Part shown: in pieces, positions 1 to 8,689 of the stretch
How the letters are laid out: every line of letters begins with the position of its first letter
How positions within the stretch are numbered: position 1 is the stretch's first letter
From: JBALVT01 sp045110675
GTDB lineage: Bacteria; Pseudomonadota; Gammaproteobacteria; Pseudomonadales; Halieaceae
Reading direction: 5' to 3'
NCBI GenBank assembly: GCA_045110675.1
Contig: JBGCGJ010000060.1
Span: 39,838-103,837 of the forward strand
DNA length: 64,000 bases
Program-made: the position numbers and the translations under genes
The notes under the pieces: generated by a model
The model's database searches: none
The model's input: only the letters and a program-made list of their open reading frames with translations
Told to the model about the DNA's origin: nothing

Positions 1-1403
1 TGATGGTGGTATACACACTTAATTTTGTCGACCGCACGCTCATCGCAGTAGTCGCCCAGCCCATCATCGACTCTTTCGGTTTGACCGATTCCCAATGGGG
101 CCTGCTATACGGTCCTCCTTTTGCGATTTTTTACGCTGTGATGGGCTTGCCAATCGCCTTGTGGGCGGACCGTTCCAATCGCGTCAAAGTGATTACGGTC
201 TGCATTATTTTGTGGTCGTTGATGACAGCCCTGTGCGGTATTGCCGGGGGGTTTCTGACACTACTGTTTTTCAGAATTGGTGTTGCCGTTGGTGAAGCGG
301 GTTGCACACCGCCGGCTAACTCCATTATTGGCGATTACTTTATTGCCCGCAAACGGGCAACGGCGCTGGGTGTTTACTCGATGGGCGTCACCCTTGGGTC
401 CGTTCTCGCCAATCTTTTTGGCGGGCCTATTGCACAGATGCAAGGTTCGGATTTTGGTGCCTGGATAAATGGCATTGGGCTGGGGGGATTGTTTACCGGG
501 CTGGACTGGGCAGCGGTCGAAGGCTGGAGAATTGCGTTTGTAGTTGTCGGGTTGCCTGGTGTATTAGTGGCATTGGTTGTGCTGTTTACCATCAAGGAGC
601 CACCCCGTGGTTATTCCGATCCACCCAACTCGGCTCCGAAGACTCCGACCCATTGGGGTGAGGCATATCAGGAACTCAAGCATAAGCCTACCTTCTGGTG
701 GATGGCGGTGGGTGCGGCTATGGTGGCTTTTGTAGGCTATGGTTTGGCGAGTTTTCAGGCGCCTTTTTTACAGCGCGAACACGGTCTGGATGTCAGGGAC
801 GCGGCGATCAACTTTGGCGCACCGCTATCATTTTTGGCTGCTTTGGGAACGTTTTTTGGCGGCTATATCACCGAAAAACTCACTCCCCGCTCGCAGACCG
901 CAGTGGCTTGGGTTCCAGCGGTCGGTTTGCTGATCGCGGTCCCCGCCTATGTTGGCGCTTTCTTTGCCGAAGATCTGAGAGTCGTATTTGTGTTGTGGGG
1001 TATCGCGGCAGTATGTCATTACGCTTATCTCGGGGCGCAATACAACATTGGACAGGGTGTTGTTAGTAACCGATCGCGGGCTACTGCTATTGCCATCTTG
1101 CTGATTATTGTCTCCTTGATCGGCAACGGCATTGGACCTTACTTTGTCGGCTTTATGAGCGATTTGTTTATGGGATTGCAACTTGCGGACAGTCAATTCG
1201 CCAGCCAATTAAGTCCTGCAATTTGTGGCGCGAGAGATTCGGAATTAAGCGAGGTTCAAAGAATTGTTTGCGACGAGGCGAATTCAACGGGGCTTAAACA
1301 TGCTGTCTCGGTCACGGTTTTATGGTTCATCGTTGCCGCTGGATGTTTCTTAATGTCTGCCCGCACTCTGAAACGTGATTTTGTCGCCCAGTTGGAAACT
1401 TAA
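1..1403 (+). CDS. MFS transporter, N-terminus cut by window edge
   Basis: Major facilitator superfamily permease of the inner membrane; substrate not predictable. The reading frame is open from base 3 and the first visible Met is probably internal: the close paralogue at 47618-49042 has about 35 more N-terminal residues before the shared YTLNFVDR segment at the end of its first helix. Shared landmarks are the loop 2-3 signature (GLPIALWADRSNRV), the stretch WSLMTALCG, TPPANS and the cytoplasmic EPPRGYSDPP segment. Around 11 hydrophobic segments are visible. The neighbour on the opposite strand is a convergent DapB-like gene. Proteins of this Spinster-like subgroup often lie in catabolic clusters of marine gammaproteobacteria, so uptake of an organic acid or aromatic compound is likely but unproven. 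Confidence 0.9.
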   Translation, partial: MVVYTLNFVDRTLIAVVAQPIIDSFGLTDSQWGLLYGPPFAIFYAVMGLPIALWADRSNRVKVITVCIILWSLMTALCGIAGGFLTLLFFRIGVAVGEAGCTPPANSIIGDYFIARKRATALGVYSMGVTLGSVLANLFGGPIAQMQGSDFGAWINGIGLGGLFTGLDWAAVEGWRIAFVVVGLPGVLVALVVLFTIKEPPRGYSDPPNSAPKTPTHWGEAYQELKHKPTFWWMAVGAAMVAFVGYGLASFQAPFLQREHGLDVRDAAINFGAPLSFLAALGTFFGGYITEKLTPRSQTAVAWVPAVGLLIAVPAYVGAFFAEDLRVVFVLWGIAAVCHYAYLGAQYNIGQGVVSNRSRATAIAILLIIVSLIGNGIGPYFVGFMSDLFMGLQLADSQFASQLSPAICGARDSELSEVQRIVCDEANSTGLKHAVSVTVLWFIVAAGCFLMSARTLKRDFVAQLET

Positions 1404-1461
1404 TATATTCGTTTACATCGAATACTCGCACCACTATGGTGCGCCCGACGGACAAATGTAT

Positions 1462-1500
1462 CGGGGTGATTGAAAAAAACTGCTATCGAGCAGCACCCCG
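1462..1500 (-). terminator. Candidate terminator of the DapB-like gene
   Basis: On the minus strand the stop codon of the DapB-like gene lies in a short hairpin (CTGCT-cgat-AGCAG, 1480-1493) followed directly by seven T residues. An outer pair, CGGGGTG (1462-1468) with CACCCCG (1494-1500), encloses it. The short stem makes this only a moderate intrinsic terminator, and the outer pairing would compete with the T-run rather than strengthen it. Confidence 0.45.
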
Positions 1501-2529
1501 CGCGGTGATCATGGGTAGATCTAGCAAGGTACGCACACCTGCCGGCGCTTCACAGACATAGGACACCGCATTCACTGCGTGTACTGCTGTTGAAAGCAGT
1601 ACGTCGTTGTTCCACCTTGCACCAAAGTCTAGATACATATCGGGGTTGCCTTTTATCGATATCGAGTGCTTACCCCTGGGCCATTTTTCACCCACCGAAT
1701 CGTGCATTCGCCAAACTGTTTCGTGGACAATAACTTTTTTGTTGTCCACCATGCCTGCCCACTCCCAATGTTGTCCAGCCACAGTGCCTTTCTTCAGAGT
1801 TCCCGCTGCAACTTCAATACTCTCTTTAGCCAATTCTCTCTTCGATACCTCAGCGATGCTGTCCAGTTTGAGATCCAGACCATCGGCTACCATCTGAATA
1901 CTTTCTCTAAATAGACCGGAAAGCCAATGGGTGTAACGTGACGCGTGCTGCTTAAATTCCTTTGGTGTGTGACCAAACCCCATCATGTCGAGAACAACCT
2001 CGGGCGAGGGATAGTATTCAAAATTTGTGATTTCCCGAATATGAATTTGGTCGATTCGCTGGGAAATGCCTGACATCATCAGAGGGAGAATATCCCCAAG
2101 CCAGCCCGGATTGACTCCCGTGCTGTGGAAACTGCTACCCCCGCGCCGGCAGGCTGTCTTTAGCCTGTTCATGACTTTAGAACCGTGAATTTTCGGGTAC
2201 ATATAGCCGACCGTAGTAACCACATTTTTCCCCGATGCTAGCAGCTCGCATATCGTATCCAAGTCTTCATTGGGATCTTCACCGTACACCAGTGACGGCA
2301 GTGGCATGTGAATCACACAGTCCGCATCCATCGCCACCAATTTGGCTTTGTCATTGCATGCCTTGACGCCGAGTGGCTCAATGCCAGCGATCTCACCAGC
2401 ATCGCAGCCTACTTTATCTGGGTTGTAGACATATAATCCCACCAGCTTGAGGTCCTTTCGGTTTGCGATTGTGGCAATTGAGCTTTTACCCACATTGCCG
2501 CTGGACCATTGAATGATTTTGTACGCCAT
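1483..2529 (-). CDS. DapB-like NAD(P)-dependent dehydrogenase family protein
   Basis: 348 residues. The N-terminus holds a Rossmann fold with the loop SSGNVGKSS (residues 9-17), as in proteins annotated as dihydrodipicolinate reductase-like or 2,4-diaminopentanoate dehydrogenase-like. True DapB is shorter (about 270 residues) and involved in lysine synthesis; this longer family is catabolic or of unknown role, so I do not call dapB. The start is ATG with AAGGA about six bases upstream. It lies 44 bp downstream of the SnoaL-like gene on the same strand, so the two are probably one transcript. The pairing suggests oxidation or reduction of a small carbonyl or amine intermediate; the substrate cannot be read from sequence. 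Confidence 0.8.
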   Translation of the reverse strand: MAYKIIQWSSGNVGKSSIATIANRKDLKLVGLYVYNPDKVGCDAGEIAGIEPLGVKACNDKAKLVAMDADCVIHMPLPSLVYGEDPNEDLDTICELLASGKNVVTTVGYMYPKIHGSKVMNRLKTACRRGGSSFHSTGVNPGWLGDILPLMMSGISQRIDQIHIREITNFEYYPSPEVVLDMMGFGHTPKEFKQHASRYTHWLSGLFRESIQMVADGLDLKLDSIAEVSKRELAKESIEVAAGTLKKGTVAGQHWEWAGMVDNKKVIVHETVWRMHDSVGEKWPRGKHSISIKGNPDMYLDFGARWNNDVLLSTAVHAVNAVSYVCEAPAGVRTLLDLPMITARGAAR

Positions 2530-2573
2530 TGAAGTTCCTTGTTCGAAAAATGGACTATGGCAGGCTTGCGGGC

Positions 2574-3083
2574 CTACAAACGCCGATAGGATTCATGTTC
2601 CGGTTGCTGTATTTGTAATATGTTCAGCGTGATGCCACGTTCCGCGAGTGAATCCAGGCCGTTGAGAAACTGCTGGGTCCAGTCGGCTATATAAGTGCGT
2701 GCCGAGATTCTCCAGTGTCCATCTCTTTTCTCTAATTCATCGAGATAGCGACCCCCGAACATGGTATCGACCAGTTCACCGGCCTCATTCTCACCGGTGC
2801 TTACGGTCAAACCGTAGCATTCACTCTTTGCATGTTCCCCGTGCACCTGAACCGTAACACCAGTGCAAATATGCCAACGCCGAGAGGCACCTGCTTCGAT
2901 GTCCATTACCAAAGGTACCCAATCTCTACCCGAGCCTTGGAAAAATCCGTAGTCAATTTTTGCATCTGGCCAGAAACAAGACTCTTGCCCGGTCTTATCC
3001 AGCCAGTCCAGGGTGCGGCCATATCGCATCAGCACAGCCTCACAGGCCCTTTGGTCCAGCAGCTCCTGTAGTTGTTCATCCAT
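2574..3083 (-). CDS. SnoaL-like / NTF2-fold protein
   Basis: 169 residues with the pattern of the SnoaL_4 group: an N-terminal helix (residues 1-30, AVLMRYGRTLDWLD), a variable middle, then strand-rich C-terminus with the motif GGRYLDELEKRDGHWRISART. Members are small cone-shaped proteins that act as isomerases, dehydratases or hydroxylating subunits in steroid, polyketide and aromatic breakdown; many have no known activity. ATG start preceded by GGGAG. First gene of a likely two-gene unit with the DapB-like gene. No exported signal is visible. Confidence 0.8.
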   Translation of the reverse strand: MDEQLQELLDQRACEAVLMRYGRTLDWLDKTGQESCFWPDAKIDYGFFQGSGRDWVPLVMDIEAGASRRWHICTGVTVQVHGEHAKSECYGLTVSTGENEAGELVDTMFGGRYLDELEKRDGHWRISARTYIADWTQQFLNGLDSLAERGITLNILQIQQPEHESYRRL

Positions 3084-3177
3084 TGTTTTACTCCCGTGAT
3101 TTTTTCAGGGTTGAGCCTGCGCAGCTGTAAGCCCTGGGTGGCCAACTGCGGTGTTGTTTATTGTTCATCGAACACCA

Positions 3178-3223
3178 TCCTCACCGAGTTGAAGTCATGG
3201 AGTCAATTATTTCTCAAACATAG
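3178..3223 (+). repeat. Copy of the nadE 5' end with an 8-codon mini-ORF
   Basis: Bases 3186-3218 repeat the nadE start region at 7812-7844 with one mismatch in 33 (hand count). The similarity continues upstream as TCCTCA (3178-3183 versus 7806-7811) after a 2-bp indel. The nadE ATG is kept (3197), so the copy encodes MESIISQT then TAG, against MQSIISQM in nadE. The rest of nadE is absent here. This looks like a relic of a duplication or integration junction, in direct orientation to the intact gene 4.6 kb away. Confidence 0.8.
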
Positions 3224-3290
3224 TGCGTTTGCCGCTGCCCGGGACTGACATTTTGCCAGGTCGCTGCCCTATAGACGGCACTTTTATGTT

Positions 3291-3319
3291 TTGGAAGCTG
3301 TGCTAGTCTCTTATGTATA
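3291..3319 (+). promoter_or_regulatory. Possible sigma-70 promoter of the TonB receptor
   Basis: TTGGAA (3291-3296), a 17-bp spacer and TGTATA (3314-3319) lie 30 bp before the receptor ATG at 3349. The match is only fair and an alternative -10 (TATGTA, 3312) overlaps it. Confidence 0.3.
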
Positions 3320-3348
3320 GCTCTAAAAAAGATCTATAGGTAATTGGT

Positions 3349-6009
3349 ATGTCTGATCGCGTGAATTTACGCCCATTCGTTGCGGCTATTGCATTAACCA
3401 GCGTCTCGTCATTCACCTGTGCGCAACTGGAAGAAGTGATTGTTACTGCGCAGAAACGACTTGAGTCAGCTCAGGACGTGCCTATCGCCCTAACGGCTTT
3501 CGATTCCGAAGCACTGGAGGCCAAACAAATTCAGGGCTTTTCCGATCTGCGATTTACCACGCCCAATGTCACCGCTTCGAAAAACAATTTTTCCGACTTT
3601 AACTTCCAGATTCGCGGTATCGGCAGAACCTTGGTAGCTGCATCAGGTGATGCGGGTGTGGGAATTCATGTTAACGAAGTACCTATTGTAAGCCCGCGCT
3701 TATTTGAAACTGAGTACTTTGATGTACAAGCACTGGAAATTTTGCGTGGCCCCCAAGGTACATTGTACGGACGCAACTCAACGGGTGGCGCAGTCAACAT
3801 GATGACGGCGTCTGCCGAGACCGGCGAGTTGAGTGGCAACTTTGAAGGTCAATACGGTAATTATGATCACCAGAAAATAAAGGGGCACATTAATATCCCT
3901 CTGGGTGATCGTTTTGCAATGCGCATTGCCGGGCTCTGGCTAGAGCGTGAGGGTTACAGCGAGAACCTGCATCTAAACAGCGATTACGATGGTCGCGACC
4001 AATATTCCCTGCGGTCTTCTTTTGCCTGGGAGCCGGGCGATGACACCCGGATAGATCTGATGGTTTCTTACTTCGAGGAGGACAGTAGCCGTACCCGCAG
4101 TCAGAAAACCCTGTGTAAGAATGAACCGACTGGATTGCTGGGATGTGCTCCCGACGCCCTTGATTTTGATTTTCCCAACCCCAATGCACAGTTGGCGTCA
4201 TTGCTGGCTGGCACCCAGGTATTGGGACCTTTTGGCGTTTTTAATTTCGGTAGTAATCTTCGTGGCACCAATCCGGATAACCTACGAGAGGCTATTTCAG
4301 AATTCGACCCGATCTACGAATCTGACGAAACCATGGTCACACTGAATGTTAGCCATTCCTTCGCTCGCCACACGGTTAGTTTTGTAGCCGGTTACCAGGA
4401 CACTACGGTGTTATCCGAGCAGGACTACCAGTGGAGCCTTGCTGCGCCGGTGGAGCTCAACCCGCTGCTCGCCTTGGTTGCACCACAAAACTATGAAACC
4501 TTCTGGTCCGAGGGATTATTGCCGATCTCTGCGGTCTCGGAAAATGGCACTGGCTCTATTGGTGGGCATATCAAATACAATGCGATCGGCTTAGATGCCT
4601 ATGATCACTCTTTTCTCGACCAAGACCAGTATTCATTGGAAGTACGAATGGCCTCTGACTACGAGGGTGACTTCAATTGGGTCCTGGGTGGTTTTTACAT
4701 GGATGTAGACAGTGTTTCCACATACTACGTATTCGCCAACGCCTTTGATTACCTCGCCGCTGTGACTCCCGCTCTGACGACGGGTCAAGATGGGTTTGGC
4801 TGGGTGGCTCCGCAGTTTGTCAATGAAACTGACCAGTACACTTTGGAGTCTGCTGCCGTGTTTGGAGAAATCTACTATCAGATGACTGACGCGCTGCGAT
4901 TGACTCTGGGCCTGCGCTATACCGAAGACGAGAAGGCTGTCACTAGTCGCCCCTTGTTGCTAAATAACGACAGCGACGGTGAGAGAATTTTCCAGCCGGT
5001 GGGAGCGGACGAACCAATAGGCGTCCCCTACGATAATTTTACCGATGATTGGGGAGAATTCACCGGGAGGGCCGTCTTGGACTGGTCTTTCGCCCAGGGC
5101 AGCATGGCCTACTTTTCTTTTTCCAGAGGTTACAAGGGCGGGGGATTCAATCCCGCTTTTGATCCACAGGATTTTCCGGGAGCATCGACTCACTTCGAGC
5201 CTGAGTTCGTGAACGCCTTTGAAGTTGGTACTAAGAATTTGTTGCTGGACGACACCTTGCAGGCAAACGCCTCGGTATTTTTCTACGACTACGAAGATCT
5301 GCAGGTTTCAAAAATCGTCAATCGCACCTCCTTTAACGAAAACAGCGATGCGGAAATTTACGGTGCGGAATTGGAACTAGCGTGGGCACCTGATCAACAC
5401 TGGTTGCTCAACGGCAATTTTGCCTATCTAAAAACAGAGGTGTCGGACCTGCTAAGTGTCGATACCCGTAATCCCACGAATGGCCGAAGTGATCTCACCT
5501 TGATCAAGGATCAAACTCTCGGTTCAAACTGCGTCGTTGATATGTCCCCGGAAGAATTTTCTGCACTTGGCGAGTCGCAGTTCAATAGTTGTCCTGATCT
5601 AATCGCTGCGGGTTTCTCAGTGTCAGACGGTTTCAACAACGACTTGAGCGGCAACGCCTTACAAAATTCTCCCGAGCTCTCTTTCAGTTTGGGTGCACAA
5701 TATACTTTCTATCTGCCGCAGCGTCACAGCTTGTCGGTGCGGCTGGATTACTATTGGCAGGATGAAATGTACGCGCGCAATTTCAACAAGCCGGTGGACA
5801 AAATCGACTCCTGGGATGTCTGGAATGCACAGGCAAATCTTGTGTCCGCTGAGGGGAGTTGGTATGTGCGAGCCTATGTGAAAAACATTAACGACGATGA
5901 CAATCTGGTAGGTCAGTTTCTCAGTGATGCCTCTTCGGGTTTGTTCACCAACGTATTTGCCATCGAGCCGAGGACCTACGGACTGGCTGTGGGTTACAAT
6001 TTTAACTGA
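3349..6009 (+). CDS. TonB-dependent outer membrane receptor
   Basis: 886 residues. A signal peptide (about 1-25) is followed at once by a TonB box EEVIVTAQKR (28-37), a plug domain with the conserved LRGPQGTLYGRNSTGGAVN, and a long beta-barrel ending in alternating aromatic strands (AVGYNFN). This is the FecA/CirA-like layout typical of marine gammaproteobacteria, where such receptors take up siderophores, vitamins, sterols or carbohydrates. There is no N-terminal signalling extension. The ligand cannot be inferred. The next gene, a SAM methyltransferase, starts 45 bp downstream on the same strand. Confidence 0.95.
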   Translation: MSDRVNLRPFVAAIALTSVSSFTCAQLEEVIVTAQKRLESAQDVPIALTAFDSEALEAKQIQGFSDLRFTTPNVTASKNNFSDFNFQIRGIGRTLVAASGDAGVGIHVNEVPIVSPRLFETEYFDVQALEILRGPQGTLYGRNSTGGAVNMMTASAETGELSGNFEGQYGNYDHQKIKGHINIPLGDRFAMRIAGLWLEREGYSENLHLNSDYDGRDQYSLRSSFAWEPGDDTRIDLMVSYFEEDSSRTRSQKTLCKNEPTGLLGCAPDALDFDFPNPNAQLASLLAGTQVLGPFGVFNFGSNLRGTNPDNLREAISEFDPIYESDETMVTLNVSHSFARHTVSFVAGYQDTTVLSEQDYQWSLAAPVELNPLLALVAPQNYETFWSEGLLPISAVSENGTGSIGGHIKYNAIGLDAYDHSFLDQDQYSLEVRMASDYEGDFNWVLGGFYMDVDSVSTYYVFANAFDYLAAVTPALTTGQDGFGWVAPQFVNETDQYTLESAAVFGEIYYQMTDALRLTLGLRYTEDEKAVTSRPLLLNNDSDGERIFQPVGADEPIGVPYDNFTDDWGEFTGRAVLDWSFAQGSMAYFSFSRGYKGGGFNPAFDPQDFPGASTHFEPEFVNAFEVGTKNLLLDDTLQANASVFFYDYEDLQVSKIVNRTSFNENSDAEIYGAELELAWAPDQHWLLNGNFAYLKTEVSDLLSVDTRNPTNGRSDLTLIKDQTLGSNCVVDMSPEEFSALGESQFNSCPDLIAAGFSVSDGFNNDLSGNALQNSPELSFSLGAQYTFYLPQRHSLSVRLDYYWQDEMYARNFNKPVDKIDSWDVWNAQANLVSAEGSWYVRAYVKNINDDDNLVGQFLSDASSGLFTNVFAIEPRTYGLAVGYNFN

Positions 6010-6054
6010 TGATAATATGATTGAGGCCATCTGAATTAAGGCCAGCCAAACAGG

Positions 6055-6942
6055 ATGATAAATATGACTGAAATTACGGCTGACGAAGCCAATGCTGAAC
6101 AGGTTGAGTTCTGGAATGGCGAGGCCGGTCAGGAATGGGTAGAGCGCGATAGGCAGATGCGAAGTACCCTGCGGCCCATCGGGGAGGAAGCCATTGCGGC
6201 CGCCCTCGCTCAATCGGGAGAGGCCGTACTGGATATTGGTTGCGGATGCGCCGACACTTCCTTCGCTCTACTGGACAGCGTCGGTGCCACGGGGAGAGTA
6301 CTCGGAGTCGATATCTCCGGCCCTATGCTCGGATCGGCTAGGTCAAGGGCAAAGCAACTTTCTGAGGAACTGCAAAGCGCAATCGCTTTTGAACACGCTG
6401 ATGCCAGTATCTACCCCTTCGAGGCCGCCAGCTTCGACCTGATTTTCTCACGATTTGGGGTTATGTTTTTTGCCGATCCCGCTGCGGCATTTGCCAATAT
6501 GCGCAAAGCTCTGAAACCGAACGGTCGAATTGCGTTTATCTGCTGGGCTCCAGTGCCGGAAAACGAGTGGATCACGCTGCCGATGAGTGCAGCTTTCCAG
6601 CACGTGCCACGGCCGGAGCCGTTGCCACCAAATTCTCCGGGCCCTTTTGGACTCTCTGATCGGGAGTTCACGGAACAGATGCTGGTCGATGCAGGCTACA
6701 CCAATATCAATATTGTCTCGTCTCGGCCAACGATGCGATTTGGGCACGACATAGAACAGGATCGCGTGGCTGACTTTTTTATCGAAATAGGGCCTGTTTC
6801 AAGGGTGTTGAAGGAAACCCCGCCTGATCTGCAAGAAACGGTGCGTCTGGCGATCGCAGACGTGATCATGCCGCATTACGATGGAAAAACGGTTAACCTC
6901 AATGCCAGTTGCTGGATTGTTACAGCCAGTAATGCCGCATAG
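6055..6942 (+). CDS. Class I SAM-dependent methyltransferase
   Basis: 295 residues, UbiE/COQ5-type small-molecule methyltransferase. Motif I is VLDIGCGCADTS (about residues 59-70), the acidic strand-2 residue is in VLGVDISGPM, and a post-II motif reads FDLIFSRFGVMFFADP; ALKPNGRIAFICW follows. The early part FWNGEAGQEWVERD is typical of a group of bacterial methyltransferases found beside receptors or regulators. A second ATG three codons downstream (6064) could be the start. Probably cotranscribed with the TonB receptor. The substrate is unknown. Confidence 0.88.
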   Translation: MINMTEITADEANAEQVEFWNGEAGQEWVERDRQMRSTLRPIGEEAIAAALAQSGEAVLDIGCGCADTSFALLDSVGATGRVLGVDISGPMLGSARSRAKQLSEELQSAIAFEHADASIYPFEAASFDLIFSRFGVMFFADPAAAFANMRKALKPNGRIAFICWAPVPENEWITLPMSAAFQHVPRPEPLPPNSPGPFGLSDREFTEQMLVDAGYTNINIVSSRPTMRFGHDIEQDRVADFFIEIGPVSRVLKETPPDLQETVRLAIADVIMPHYDGKTVNLNASCWIVTASNAA

Positions 6943-6996
6943 TCTGATTGATGACATCCAGCAGGTCTTTGTTATCCATGTTCGGCTGTTAACACG

Positions 6997-7542
6997 CTAA
7001 AAACCATTTTCCCTGGCGCGTTGCTCAGCTGTGAAGAGTTCAAATTGCGCGCTATCCAATTCACGTTTTTTGTTCTTGCGATCGTGGCGAATGCGATTTC
7101 GCTCTTCATCGGTAAGTCCGTTTCTCGAGGCTTTATCGCCGAGCTTTTCAACCTCCGCTCCCAATCGATTAACCTTAGAGCGGGCAGTTGCAACCGCGTC
7201 GCCCAATAAATAGGCGACGTAGAACTTGTCCTTTAAATTGGGTGGGCAGGAGTTTGCGTAGTGCATGCCATTCGTTCCAACCCGGTATCCGTTGCTGGCG
7301 GTGCAGTAACTTTCAATTCCGATATCCCAACCGTCTCGATAGGACTGGACATCAACTGTCACGCCATATTCAGCACAGTCAGACACGTAATCTGAAACGC
7401 CCGTTTGGGGACGCCCGTTTTGGCCGTCTTTAGCGCCGACGTCGTACCAATTTGCAGCGAGACATTGGCCTTGATCCATCGTTGCGCAGCCGGCCAAAAA
7501 TAGGAATGTTCCCAAGGAAAGGAAAATCACTGCCTTGTTCAT
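6997..7542 (-). CDS. DUF2799 lipoprotein
   Basis: 181 residues. I place the start at the ATG at 7542 because it gives a clean lipoprotein signal, MNKAVIFLSLGTFLFLAGC with Cys 19 as the lipid site, and has GAGGA just upstream. The frame is open for another 94 codons upstream, but that extension is Ser/Asn/Arg-rich and unlike a signal. The body matches the DUF2799 family: Cys-rich segments around NWYDVGAKDGQNG and QSYRDGWDIGIESYC, then a charged C-terminal helix. Function unknown; expected in the envelope. Confidence 0.8.
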   Translation of the reverse strand: MNKAVIFLSLGTFLFLAGCATMDQGQCLAANWYDVGAKDGQNGRPQTGVSDYVSDCAEYGVTVDVQSYRDGWDIGIESYCTASNGYRVGTNGMHYANSCPPNLKDKFYVAYLLGDAVATARSKVNRLGAEVEKLGDKASRNGLTDEERNRIRHDRKNKKRELDSAQFELFTAEQRARENGF

Positions 7543-7805
7543 ATTTTTTGTCCTCGTCGAAAAACCCCCTGATATTATTAGACTACTAAAAACCGCACTT
7601 GGTGTCTCTTGGTAAGACAGCCGTGACGGGTTAAGACGATGTGCGGCAGCGTTACGTTCTGTCGGGAATTGATTTCGGGCCGATGCAGAAGCTGGCCAAA
7701 ACACCCAAGCATGCTGTGCACTGTTTTTGGGCGTCTCAATGACTCGAGTATTTGTTTTTTCCGGGCAATTTTCAGCAAAATTATTTATCATCCACTGACA
7801 CGAAT

Positions 7806-7844
7806 TCCTCAGAGTTGAAGTCATGCAGTCAATTATTTCTCAAA
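7806..7844 (+). repeat. Intact partner of the nadE 5'-end repeat
   Basis: Covers the last bases before nadE and its first seven codons. It matches 3178-3218 in direct orientation (33 bp with one mismatch plus a short gapped extension). Confidence 0.8.
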
Positions 7845-8647
7845 TGCAGGTGTTGCCAGCAATCGATGTTGAAGCCGAAGTGGTTCGGCGAGTCGATTTC
7901 ATTAAGTCTCAGCTAAGGGCCGCTGGAATGCGCACACTGGTTCTCGGAATTAGCGGCGGTGTTGATTCATGTACCCTCGGTCGGCTGGCACAGTTGGCAG
8001 TCAATCAATTAAATAGTGAAGGCGAGCATGAATACCAATTTATCGCCGTCCGTCTGCCTTACAGTGTTCAAAAAGACGAAGAAGATGCCCAGGCATCCAT
8101 TGATTTTATTCAGCCCAGTCAGGCGCTTTCAGTCAATGTGCAGCCCGGCGCTGACGCTATCCACGATGAAACTTGCCGAGCCTTGCAGGAAAATGAATTG
8201 CTGCCTGCAAGCGAGAGCAAGCGGGATTTTGTGAAAGGCAATGTTAAGGCGCGCACTCGCATGGTTATCCAATACGAAATTGCAGGGATGTTGGATGGAT
8301 TAGTGCTGGGTACAGATCACTCGGCAGAAAATATTACCGGCTTTTATACCAAGTATGGCGACGGAGCCTGCGATTTGGCGCCATTGTTTGGCCTCAACAA
8401 ACGCCAGGTCAGACAAGTGGCAGAACATTTGGGCGCACCTTCACATATTGTCCATAAAGCGCCCACCGCGGATTTGGAATCTCTATCGCCGCAGAAAGCC
8501 GACGAACAGGCTCTTGGCATGAGTTACGATCAAATCGATGATTTCCTAGAGGGAAAACCCGTCGATTCAGCGGTGTCAGAGAAATTGATCGATATTTTTG
8601 AAAAGACGCAACACAAACGCGTTCCCATTCCCACCATCTACGATTAA
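7823..8647 (+). CDS. nadE: NH3-dependent NAD synthetase
   Basis: 274 residues, close to the 275 of the E. coli enzyme and colinear with it. It converts deamido-NAD, ATP and ammonia to NAD in the cytoplasm, the last step of NAD synthesis. The PP-loop SGGVDS is at residues 44-49. Other signature segments are FIAVRLPY, VKGNVKARTRM, LGTDHSAENITGFYTKYGDGACD and HKAPTADLE. There is no N-terminal glutaminase domain, so it should use free ammonia. The start region is duplicated at 3.2 kb. The link to NAD is of interest because the window also holds an ADP-ribosylglycohydrolase-like gene. Confidence 0.97.
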   Translation: MQSIISQMQVLPAIDVEAEVVRRVDFIKSQLRAAGMRTLVLGISGGVDSCTLGRLAQLAVNQLNSEGEHEYQFIAVRLPYSVQKDEEDAQASIDFIQPSQALSVNVQPGADAIHDETCRALQENELLPASESKRDFVKGNVKARTRMVIQYEIAGMLDGLVLGTDHSAENITGFYTKYGDGACDLAPLFGLNKRQVRQVAEHLGAPSHIVHKAPTADLESLSPQKADEQALGMSYDQIDDFLEGKPVDSAVSEKLIDIFEKTQHKRVPIPTIYD

Positions 8648-8689
8648 CGCAAAACCCGAGTCGTTGATCGATTCGATAGGAACCTCGCT

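Noticed and set aside
828..1208. Long minus-strand frame inside the first MFS gene, and similar frames inside other genes
   Set aside because: These are shadows of well-supported genes, with no RBS or family resemblance.
6997..7824. Longer N-terminal form of the DUF2799 protein
   Set aside because: The extra 94 codons precede a clean lipoprotein signal with its own RBS and would overlap the nadE start.
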